Source of the DNA: Chrysochromulina tobinii
Lineage: Eukaryota; Haptophyta; Prymnesiales; Chrysochromulinaceae
NCBI GenBank assembly: GCA_001275005.1
Contig: JWZX01003028.1
Coordinates: forward strand, 1 to 37,453
Direction: 5' to 3'
DNA length: 37,453 nt
The notes below the pieces were generated by a model. It was not told the origin of the DNA. It was given only the letters and a program-made list of their open reading frames with translations, and ran no database searches. Below are positions 1 to 8,374 of this stretch, piece by piece. Numbering within the stretch: the first letter of the stretch is position 1; each line of letters starts with the position of its first letter. The position numbers and the translations under genes are program-made.

Positions 1-438
1 CAATGATATAATCAAGATATATGATGATATATAATGATATCTTGTATTGAAAATTCCCTTTTCTTGTATTGAAAACTACCCCAATCCCCTGCGCCCCCCC
101 TCGGCCGCCACCGCAGTGTGGCCGGTTTGTTCGACGTGTGCGGCCGGTTGGTTACGCAGACGCCAGCGAAATTGCGGTGGAGCCACAAAGCGCGAACGGA
201 GACACCCCCGGGCCGAGACGCGACGACGCGAAGACTCGCGATACTATTGTACGACTCGCGTACTGATTCTTTGACCACGTGACGAACCGATCTCCGACGT
301 TGGTAAGGGCCCCCCATGGCAGGCCGTAACCTCGCCACCCGTGACAGCCAAATTCGAAACATCAAACTTGAAAGCTCGGAACAGTACCCGAGTACCAGGA
401 ATCGGGACAGACTCGCCGTCGGACCCCCGTGACCCACC
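1..438. other. 5' flanking region of the repeat coiled-coil gene
   Basis: No gene is recognised here. The first 75 bases are AT-rich and hold a 13-base direct repeat beginning cttgtattgaaaa, at about 41-53 and 63-75. The rest is GC-rich and leads to the ATG at 439. It probably holds the promoter and 5' UTR of the downstream gene, but no specific promoter motif could be identified. Confidence 0.4.
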
Positions 439-1266
439 ATGCCCGTCACCATGTCGCTCAACGTGTCGAGGTCGCCCACACACTCGCCCACCTCGATCAT
501 CTACGGCCAGCAGATGTCCTACCGGGGTCCTGACGGTGCGATGCGCGACTTCATTGCCAAGAAGACCGCTGATCAGATTCGGCAAGGCAACATTGAGCAT
601 ATGGCCAAAATTGCGTCCATCAAACCTGTCATCGACGATGACGTGGAAGATGAGGCGACGGGAGAGGCGCGCAAGGAAATGGCGGCGGCATCGGCTGCGC
701 GGCGCGCTGCTGAGGAGGAGGCCCGCAAAGCTGAGGTGAAAGAGTACTATGCTCGCCTCAAGGCCAAGACAACTGTGATTGACGATGAGATGGACACGGA
801 GGCAGCAGCGATTGCCCGGGCTGAGTTCGCCGCTGCGTCAAGGGCGCGGAGGGCGGCGGAGGCGGCGGAGATCCACAGGGAAAATGAGGAGCTGAAGCAG
901 CGTCTCTCCCAGATCAAGCCGCATATCGACATGGACATCACCGACGAGGTGGCGGGCGAGGCGCGTGAAAAGCGTGCGGCCGAAAACATGGCGCGGCGCC
1001 AAGCGAAGATTGAAAAGCTCAAGGCAGAAAATCTGGAGATGCGGCGGCGGATCGAGGAGTCCAAGGCGAAGACTGACGACGACGTGACCGATGACGCGAT
1101 GACCGGCGGCGGAACGATCGGCGACCTGCGCAACAAGGTGGCCTCGGATTCGAAGGAGCGAAAGGCCAAGCACGCAGCAAAGGTCAACGCCGAGAACGCA
1201 GCGTTGGCATCGCGGATTAAGAAAACCAAGTCGAAGACGAATGATGGAGATGGAACGACCCATTAA
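439..1266 (+). CDS. Coiled-coil protein built of four 49-residue repeats
   Basis: A single open frame of 275 aa runs from ATG 439 to TAA 1264-1266. After a Ser/Pro-containing N-terminus (residues 1-50) the protein is a charged, Ala-rich helix. It resolves into repeats at residues 65-113, 114-162, 163-211 and 212-266. The first three are exactly 49 residues; the last is about 55. Each opens with an acidic cap (IDDDV, IDDEM, IDMDI, TDDDV), continues through an ARRAAE-like helix and ends in a (E)N..L..RI...K segment. Forty-nine residues equal seven heptads, which suits a regular coiled coil. The N..L..RI..K end slightly resembles motifs of axonemal proteins such as CFAP97, but that is only a guess. 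No catalytic motif is seen. Codon use and length support a real gene; the function is unknown. Confidence 0.75.
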   Translation: MPVTMSLNVSRSPTHSPTSIIYGQQMSYRGPDGAMRDFIAKKTADQIRQGNIEHMAKIASIKPVIDDDVEDEATGEARKEMAAASAARRAAEEEARKAEVKEYYARLKAKTTVIDDEMDTEAAAIARAEFAAASRARRAAEAAEIHRENEELKQRLSQIKPHIDMDITDEVAGEAREKRAAENMARRQAKIEKLKAENLEMRRRIEESKAKTDDDVTDDAMTGGGTIGDLRNKVASDSKERKAKHAAKVNAENAALASRIKKTKSKTNDGDGTTH

Positions 1267-2044
1267 GCTTATGTCGACGTGCACGACGAGCAGACACAGC
1301 CCCCGCCCCCCAGCCCAAGGCGCGAGGTGGATGGTAAAGGGCTAACGGGGGGCGAGCGGGTCGCTTACACTTAGGTCACGCGGAGTAGGCGCGAGTACGT
1401 CCACAGACGTACACATTCGATCGCGGCGTGACGGGTACGTTCACCAATACCGAATACGGTATCATCGCATGCGTGACGGGTTCGATATGGCGTCACGCAC
1501 ACTCCACACATGTCGCCTTCGCACCACTGTTGAAAACGCGCACGCCGACGCGCGAGCCGCGACGGTGTTCGACCCGGCTATCGGATTCTCGCCCCCCCCC
1601 CCGTGTCTCTCGGCTGTCGGTCGTCGAGCAGTGCCGCACACACGCGCCCGTGCCGCATGCGGTAACGCGAGTACACCGCAATGAGATCTCGGACGGACCG
1701 CGTGACCGAGTTCCCTCTGAAGACGATAGACGTACCGAGTAAAACTTATGAATGATCACGATACAAGGTCGATCGAGGCGGGGACGACGAGGGAGCCCAC
1801 TTGTGGGGCTGGGGGACGCGATTGTTCGCGAGACACCGACCCTGACTCGCTGACTGCTGACACGAGTCGAGACGAGATGGTATGCGGAGATCGGATCGAA
1901 CCCGGGACAGCTCGACGCTGGTCGTTGACCCAACAAATGCAAATCTGCACAGTAACGAGTGTTGTGTAGCAATACAACCAGATAGTACAGCGTGGAGCGT
2001 GGGTGCGGACGACGGGCGAAGCCGGCACACAGCTCGAATGGCCA
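1267..2044. other. Intergenic region, no gene recognised
   Basis: This stretch separates the plus-strand coiled-coil gene from the 3' end of the minus-strand UVR gene. It contains only short, overlapping open frames without family features. A short direct repeat (gcgtgacgggt) occurs near 1426 and 1471. No convincing RNA gene was found. Confidence 0.5.
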
Positions 2045-2560
2045 TCACCGACCTGGCTCCGAGTTGTTTTCGGCGAGCACGAGCTGTGCCTTCAGGCTGG
2101 CCGCCGTCGTATAGTCCTCTCGGCTCACGGCCTCATTAAGCGCAGTGTTCAGCTGTGCGATGGATGCCGCACGCGCTATCCACCATTGCAGGTCTTCTTT
2201 GGAAACCACGAGTGATGCTCCAGAGGGGCCCGGTGCCGTGCGTAGGCCACCCATCAGCTTGCCCGCCTCCTGCACGCCTGCAAATTCGGAATTGTCGTCG
2301 AGGCCTATCGCGTGCCTCGGGCTGCCAACCCAGAATTTCGGGCTGCCAAGCCAGATTTCATCCTCAGCATCTCCCGCCTCTCGCAGCAGACGCCTGCGGA
2401 AACCGTCCTCATCCTGCGGAGTGCCGATAAGTGGTAACACCGTCACGGCGGTGAGCATGAGGATGGCCAAACTTTCTCCCCAGGGGATGATCATCGGGTT
2501 AGCGGTAGCCACCATGGGACTGAGAGCGATAGCCGCATGTGCGACGGACTGGAGGAGCAT
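2045..2560 (-). CDS. Small protein with one hydrophobic segment and a C-terminal UVR-type motif
   Basis: The frame is open on the minus strand from at least 2686 to TGA 2045-2047. The first ATG is at 2560, giving 171 aa. Residues 1-22 resemble a signal peptide, and a hydrophobic stretch (about residues 30-46, ILMLTAVTVLPLIG) could cross a membrane. The C-terminal part (about 132-162) contains AQLNTALNEAVSREDYTTAA, which fits the UVR pattern (L..L..A...EDY..AA.LK) of UvrB/UvrC and of several plastid proteins. UVR motifs mediate protein-protein contacts. A plastid or membrane location is plausible, but the leader is not diagnostic. Because the frame stays open upstream of the ATG, a missed upstream exon is possible. 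It lies 185 bp downstream of the glycosyltransferase gene on the same strand. Confidence 0.55.
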   Translation of the reverse strand: MLLQSVAHAAIALSPMVATANPMIIPWGESLAILMLTAVTVLPLIGTPQDEDGFRRRLLREAGDAEDEIWLGSPKFWVGSPRHAIGLDDNSEFAGVQEAGKLMGGLRTAPGPSGASLVVSKEDLQWWIARAASIAQLNTALNEAVSREDYTTAASLKAQLVLAENNSEPGR

Positions 2561-2744
2561 CGACGAAGGAAGGTGTTCTTCCACCTTCCACCTCGGCGCC
2601 TCACTTCCACAACTCGGGTTTCGGCACTCTTTCCAAAAATGGCAGGCCAATTTGGGGAAAACCGATTTCTTGTTCGTCAACCACACCCTCAGGTCGGGAA
2701 GAGCGCTACCCCATCACCCACAACCCCTCCTCTAAGGAGGAAGC

Positions 2745-5700
2745 TCACAGTAGGCGCCCATTCGTAGCACAGCGTGCACCCCCCTCGAGGGAGCGCAGCC
2801 ACCCTCCGAGGGCCCGGTGCAGCTCCGGAGCCCGCGGCGCACGATGGGCATCTGAGAGCTGAAAGTGGACGCGCGGTATGCGCAGCACCTGCATGAGCGT
2901 GTCGAACGCGTCGAGTTCGCCGCCTTCTGTGAGTGTGAAGAGTGCACATATCCGAGATTCGGAGCGAGCGGTGAGCTCGGGAGCGCATCCGTGAGGCGGC
3001 GGCTGGCAGGCGCCTCTTTCCGGGCACGTACCGTGGTCGCCAAGCTCGCAGCTTCCATAGATGGAGGTCCAGAGCAGCCGACGCCGAAGAGGCGCTGCAG
3101 CGCGGCGCAGAGCGTCCGCATCGACGCCGGCAAGGGCGGCGCTGAGCCGTGGCATGCGATTCGGCGGCACGCGCACGGCGATGGACGTCCAATTGATGGC
3201 CTCATCAAGCAATTCGGACGAGAAGCGCTCCTTCGGACGAGAAGGGATCGACCACCGAACGAACACTCAGGCGCAATCAAGGGTCATCAGGTGCACTCAG
3301 GGCGCACTCAGAGGCGAATCAAGGGAACTCAGGAGTATTCAAGGGTCATCAGCGCGCGCCTTAGTGATGAGTGGCACGCAGCCGAGCAGTAGCCCAACAA
3401 TGGCGCGGTGGCCGTAGCCCCCAATCTTGCCCTCGGGCACGACGCAGAAGCTCGCTTCGCGCCCAGCGCGGATGAGGTCACGTCGGGCCTCAACCTACGC
3501 ACGCGAGGGATCAAGCGACCGGGCGATCAAGTGAGACACTCAGTACACAGGTGGACAACCGACTCGAAATGGCCCAGATAGGAAAGGCGACTTGACGGCG
3601 TCGTCTTGGGCGTCTCAGCGGCGCGTGGCTCAGGTAGAGATTGGGCGACGAGACCACGCTTCACGCACCTCCCACGGGAGATTGGGGGAGATTGGGGGAG
3701 ATTGGGCGACGAGACAACGCTTCACGCACCTCCCACGGTTGCACCGCCTCGGGCTGCGTCTCCGTCTGCGTGATGGCGATGGACTCGTGCCGCGAGGCGT
3801 TCTTGTGGCACAGGTAGAGCACTAGGCGCGAGGGCTCGTAGAAGCCTGGTCCCTGCGGCACTGTCTACACAGCACCCCCGAAGAGCACACGTGGCTCGAG
3901 CAAACGTGCCCGTGGCACGCCGTTGGGCGCAAACGCTCCTTTGGCACGAATCGCGCGGCAGGTGGGGCCGTCAGGATAGTCTATCAGGCCCGGATGCCCC
4001 GGGATCATCACGTCTTTCCGCGGCTGGAAGCAGACGTAGCACGGCGCGCCCGACGAGACGCACCGGATCGGATTCCTCTGCCCCCCAGCCGGGTAGTCCG
4101 ATCGGCCGCTGAGCTGCAGAAGGACCAGTTGACGGGTCGCCGACGCCGGGTGCAGCGTGTCCCAAGTGCCTCGCGCGTTGGCATGATCGCCCAAGGAGCC
4201 TCTCAGCCAGTGCACCAAGTAGCGCCACACCTCGGCCCAGCCCTCCTCATGCGGCACCACAATCGCATGGCGGGGCAAGCCGGCACCGACCGACACGTTC
4301 CAGTACGGGGCATGCTGTCGTACCCAACGCAGCGCAGGAAGGATCGTATCGCCATTCGGACACCCGTAGATCCAAAAGAGGTCGGCATGGTTCGCGCGCG
4401 GCTCAAAGTGATCGGATCGCAGCAGTCGATCGCCCACGTCCTCCGCCAAGTGCCAAAAGTTGCATGAGCGGCGCAGCGAGGGCGGGAGTGGGTAGATATG
4501 GATGCGCGGACGGACGGTCGCCCGGCGTGCCTCGAGCGACGCCACACGCCCCAAGGAGAGGCTGCAGTCGAGCCCCCAGTACCCCTCCTCACAATGGCAG
4601 AATCCATACGAGCACGAGCGCCCATGTGACGTGCATGCATTTGGGCAAGCGGCGACCGCGTTCGAGGACGCCTCGCCGGCAGAGCGTCGCCAAACATCGG
4701 GTCCAAGTACGCTCGCAACGTCGTGGATGCCAAAGCCGCCACTGCCGTGCCGACGCCGAATGTCGCCCAGCGTGCTGCCTAATAACGAGCACGAGCGCCC
4801 CACTGCTCGTGCCGTGTTCCGCCCCCCCCGAGCCCGCGGATCGAAGAGCAACGCATTCTGACGAAACCCATCGCTGCCTAATAAGGAAGCACAGCGGCAA
4901 CGAGGCGTCGTATCGGGCACCGACGAGTCGCGCGAGCCATCGCACCAGCCCAACCCACTGCAACCGCCACACCGCGCGCTTGGGAGAAGCACTGGCGGCT
5001 TGGCCGCGCCCAACATGGAGCCCAGCCAGGGCTCCATCTCGCGCCAGCTCATCCGAACGGGTGCCAGCGCATCCGAGGGTCCCCTACGAGTCGGGACCAG
5101 AGGCGAGTGGCCAGCGCCCAGCACAGCGCCCAGCGAGCTCAGGTTGAGATCGATCGAATAACGGCCGGGCGGCGCCACGTAATCAGCCTCATGCACGAGC
5201 CCGGGCGGCAGGAGCAGAGGCGAGTGCGCGGGGAACATCTTGAGGAAGGCGAAGACGGGGATGTACGCCCAAGCCAGCTCATCCGAAGCTCGCCCATTTA
5301 TGGAAGCTTGATTCCCATCCGAACCTGCCGCACTCGCGCTCGGCACAGCGCTCGGCACAGCGCGCGGCACAGCGCTCGGCACAGCGCTCGGCACAGCGCC
5401 CGCCGCCGACCGCACTCGCGCCGCCCTCCGCCCAGAGCTCGCGGACGGTCCGCTGGGTCTCGACGCAGACGACGCGCTGCATCGAGAGGAACGGGTGCTC
5501 GATAAAGGCGGGCCACTCGGCAGGCATCGGCGATGCCTCGAGCGACAAGGCACGGATCGCCTCCATGACACACGCGCACGGCAGCGGGCCCAGCCAGCGG
5601 AACGGAGGCTTCAGCCGGCGCACGTCGCGCCCGTTGTTGGCCACGTCGCGAAGCCGCTGCCACGCTTGCTCGGAGACCAGGAAAGAGAGATTGATCGGCT

Positions 5701-6085
5701 CACCGTCGGCCAGCTCACAGGAGGGCATGTGCGGCACATTGCACGCCGGACCGTGGTGCGTGAACGGGCACTCGCACGTGCCCGAGAGCTCGTCGCAATT
5801 GCCGTAGCGCATGCAACCGGGCGGGCATTTGCTCTTCGCAGCGTTCGATTCGGTCGGCTGTGGCGTTGGCGCGGTTTCTGCCGAGGCAAGCTGCTGTGGC
5901 GGCGGCGGCGGTGGCGACGATGCGGCGGCCAGCGGAGGTGCAGCGCCGGTGATGGGAGTGGCGAAGTCGATATGGGTGCGTGCAGCATGCACGCGCACGA
6001 TTGGTGGCGGAGGGTTGTCGGAGGTGCGGAGTAAGGCGAGCCCAAGCAGCGTGAGGGCGGCGACAACCGTAAGCCGACGTTCCAT
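2745..6085 (-). CDS. GT47/exostosin-like glycosyltransferase with EGF-like segments, five exons, one in-frame TAG
   Basis: Proposed exons on the minus strand: 6085-5420, 5277-3730 (interrupted by TAG 3867-3865), 3494-3360 and 3230-2745. The TAG sits between two blocks in the same frame, so the second exon may be two. The protein starts with a signal anchor (about residues 6-20), typical of type II Golgi enzymes. EGF-like Cys clusters follow (CPPGCMRYGNCDELSGTCEC in exon 1; CPNACTSHGRSC...C.C in exon 2). The exostosin region includes NHADLFWIYGCPNG, GKIGGYGHRAIVGLLLGCVP (exon 4) and DEAINWTSIAVRVP (exon 5), the usual order of a GT47 fold. It probably transfers sugars to glycoproteins or polysaccharides in the Golgi. 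Intron 1 uses a GC donor (GCGAGT), and the exon 4 donor is probably also GC (GCGCGC). A 12-base repeat (gctgcctaataa) at 4774 and 4873, 99 bases apart in frame, may mark a further undetected intron. If TAG 3865 is genuine, the product would stop at about residue 692 and lose the C-terminal exostosin core. Confidence 0.75.
3231..3359 (-). repeat. Glycosyltransferase intron 4 with TGAT/TGAG repeat units
   Basis: On the sense (minus) strand this probable GC-AG intron is a run of related 8-13 base units: CTGATGACCC, CTTGAATACTC, CCTGAGTTCC, CTTGATTCGCC, TCTGAGTGCGCC, CCTGATGACCC and CTTGATTGCGCC. The exact acceptor is uncertain. AG at 3231-3232 keeps the frame, and a duplicated cttctcgtccgaa lies at the boundary. 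Confidence 0.55.
3637..3738 (-). repeat. Duplicated exon-3 donor region of the glycosyltransferase gene
   Basis: Positions 3637-3677 and 3698-3738 are 41-base direct repeats with one mismatch. They are separated by a short run of gggggagatt units. On the sense strand each copy holds the exon end CCGTGGGAG followed by donor GTGCGTGAAG. The copy at 3698-3738 is taken as the real exon 3/intron 3 boundary (intron 3495-3729) and the other as a decoy donor inside the intron. Confidence 0.65.
5278..5419 (-). other. GC-AG intron 1 of the glycosyltransferase gene, with 12-bp repeats
   Basis: This 142-base intron begins GCGAGT and ends TGAG on the sense strand. Splicing it out joins exon 1 (222 codons) to exon 2 (starting LAWAYIPVFAFL) exactly in phase 0. 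Its body is a near-tandem run of a gcgctgtgccga-like unit, about five copies at 5337-5400. Continued reading through the intron would hit a stop at 5279. Confidence 0.6.
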
Positions 6086-6234
6086 GATGGCTATCTTTCA
6101 TAGGAAAGCGCTGTGAAACGTGAAAATCGTGGTTCATCTCCTCACGAAAATCCACTACACCGCCTCTGTGCGCGCGCTGCGCTTTGGGGGACAAATCGGG
6201 AAAGAAGTTTGCCTCGCACGTCGTCCGACGACAC
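6086..6234. promoter_or_regulatory. Bidirectional promoter region between the glycosyltransferase and PRP40
   Basis: Only 149 bases separate the start codons of two divergent genes, so this stretch must hold both 5' UTRs and core promoters, unless a further upstream exon exists. No TATA-like element stands out. The assignment rests on layout alone. Confidence 0.4.
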
Positions 6235-8134
6235 ATGTCAAGCATTGCGAACTCGAAGTGGGCGGAGCACCGCACGCCGGAAGGCAAGGTCTACTACCAC
6301 AACACTGAAACGAACGAGACCTCATGGGAGAAGCCGGACGAGCTCAAGACTGGGCAGGAGCGTGCCGTTGGCGCAGCCCAGACTGCGTGGAAGGAGTTCA
6401 CCGCCGCTTCGGGCAAAAAGTACTTTTACAACGCGGAGACGAAGGTGACGACGTGGGAGATGCCCGAGGAGCTCAAGGCGGCGGTTGCCGCCACCGAGGC
6501 TCTCGCGACCGGCAAGACATTGGCTGCGGCACCTGCCGTCGCGGCAAGGCCGGCTGGGACGGTGGCGCCCTCCGCTGCGCCTGCGGTTGCGCCTGCAGCT
6601 GCGTGTGCGGCTGCGCCCGCGCCTGCGGCCGATGGCGGACCATCGGCTGCCGCAGCTCCGGCCGCGGCGCCGACGCTCTCGGCCACCGAGGAGGCCGCGG
6701 CTGCGGCCGCAGCCGCGGCCGCGAAGAAGACCTTCTTCGCGATGCTCGAGAGCGCAGGCGTGAGCGGGGAGGCGAGCTGGGAGGAGGCGATGAAGCGCAT
6801 CATCAATAAGCCCGAGTACCGCGTGCTGCAGACGCTGGCCGAGCGCAAGGCCGCCTTCTTCGCGTGGCGCGAGCTCAAGCGAGAGGAGCGTGAGGAGGAG
6901 GCGAGGCGCATTCTGCGCCAGCGAAAGGTAGCCTTCCTCGAGATGCTCAAGGGATGTGCCGAGCTGAGCAGCCGCACGCGCTTCCATAAGGTCGTGCAGC
7001 TCTTCGAGCGCGACCCGCGATGGAGCGCACTCGATGGGGACGAGAACGAGCGCGAAGAGCTCTATGAAGAGTACGTTGATTGCCATGGACCTGCCTTGCA
7101 TGCAAGTGCGCGAAGAATGCGTTGATTGCCATGGATGACCTGCCTTGCATGCAAGTGCTCAGCACAATCGCCTTGTCCTTATCAGGTACGCGCTCTCTCT
7201 CGAGCGCAAGGAGGCGCAAGAGCGTCGTGCCGAGCGCAAGGAGCAGATGGGCGCGTTCAAACGGCTGCTCGAGACGGCGCGCGTGGGCGGGCGCAGCCAG
7301 TGGCGCCACGTGGCCGATCAGCTTCGCGACGAGCCCGCGTACCGCGCCCTCGACAAGATCGATCGGCTCGCGCTCTTCGAGGAGCACGTGCGCGCGGCCG
7401 AGCTGGTCGAGGAGCAGCAGAAGCTTCAGGATCGCGAGGCGCGCCGGCGGGACGAGCGGCTCAAGCGCGACGCGTTCCGTGCGCTGCTGCTGCGCGAGCA
7501 CCGCGAGGGGCGCTTGCTGCCCCGGACGCGCTGGAAGGACCTCGTCAACGTCCTCCTGCCGACGCCCGAGTACCGCTTCGCCGCCGAGCAGAGTGGCTCG
7601 ACGCCCGCCGAGCTCTTTGAAGATGTCCTCGAGACCATCTGTGAAGAGTACGAGAGGCACCGAAGGAGCTTGACGCGCATCGGGGGCAACGGCGGCTTCG
7701 AGATCGACGTGAGCACGACGCTCGCGCAGCTCGAAGCGGCGATCGATGTGGCGTACACGCGCGGGGAGAGCGGCGTGCGCCCTCCATCGTGGGCGGTGCG
7801 CACGTACCTCGAGGACCATCTAGAAAGGCTCGCTCTCGAACGTGCCAGTCGCCCAGAACGGCGCGATGAGGGCGAGGGCGAGGGCGAAGGCAGCGGCGAG
7901 GCCCCCAACCGGGAGCGTAAGAAGAAGCACCACCACCACCGCGAGGGCGAGGAGGGCGAGCGCAAGAAGAAGAAGAAGCACAAGTCGAGCCGGCACAGCC
8001 ACCGCAGCCACGGCTCTGAGGACGAGGACGAGGGCGAGGGCAAGGGCGATAGCCCTGCCGAAGGGCGAGAGGCTGCCCCGGCCGCGGCGACGGAGAGGGA
8101 GGAAGGCGAGACCGAGCCGTTGCCGGCCCCGTAA
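6235..8134 (+). CDS. PRP40: PRP40-like pre-mRNA splicing factor (two WW domains plus FF repeats)
   Basis: Exons 6235-7070 and 7186-8134 encode 594 aa. The open frame extends a little upstream of 6235, but this is the first ATG. WW domain 1 spans W9-W31-P34 (SKWAEHRTPEGKVYYHN) and WW domain 2 spans W52-W74-P77. An Ala/Pro linker follows. From about residue 165 there are successive FF-type helical modules (KKTFFAMLE..SWEEAMKRI, KVAFLEML..TRFHKVVQLF, MGAFKRLLE..SQWRHVADQL, RDAFRALLLR..TRWKDLVNVL). A basic/acidic Lys-His-Arg-rich tail ends the protein. PRP40 belongs to the U1 snRNP. Its WW domains contact the branch-point factor SF1/BBP and its FF repeats contact other splicing proteins and the RNA polymerase II tail, bridging the two intron ends in the nucleus. 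The junction restores EEYALSLERKE. The gene is divergent from the glycosyltransferase. Confidence 0.9.
7071..7185 (+). repeat. PRP40 intron with internal duplication and GTACG at both ends
   Basis: The 115-base intron starts GTACGT, and exon 2 begins GTACGC after ATCAG, so GTACG flanks the insert like a short target-site duplication. Inside, a 34-37 base unit starting ttgattgccatgga is present twice (7076-7109 and 7122-7158). The second copy carries an extra TGA that creates GGATGACC. The units hold the same TGATTGCC and GATGACC words seen in other introns here. Confidence 0.7.
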
Positions 8135-8374
8135 TCGGCCGTGAGGCGAGGCCTCTTCTCTGGTCAAATTCTACGAGTCTGATGAGAATGCCATCCTTTA
8201 GCCGTGCAGACGAAGTGTCTAATAAAGGTGCAGCCACAGGGCGGACGCGGCTTCAGGGTTCGAGGCTCGCATCGGCGAGAGGCATCCTGCCATTTGGAGG
8301 AGTCGCCACCACAACTCGACACAAAAGATTCCTCATCTCCGCCGTCGTGCAGAGACCGCTGAATCTCCGATTTC

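Noticed and set aside
1880-1985. Possible minus-strand tRNA (gggttcgatccg T-loop-like word)
   Set aside because: The flanking bases do not form a five-pair T stem, and no acceptor or anticodon stem could be drawn.
3862-3885. A 23-24 nt micro-intron removing the TAG in the glycosyltransferase
   Set aside because: The GT-AG version (23 nt) breaks the frame, and the frame-preserving 24-nt version lacks a GT or GC start. A nonsense change is simpler.
7426-8043. Long minus-strand frames opposite PRP40, DUF4336 and the coiled-coil gene
   Set aside because: They are Arg/Ser/Pro/Ala-rich shadows of GC-rich coding sequence. The plus-strand frames carry clear domains.
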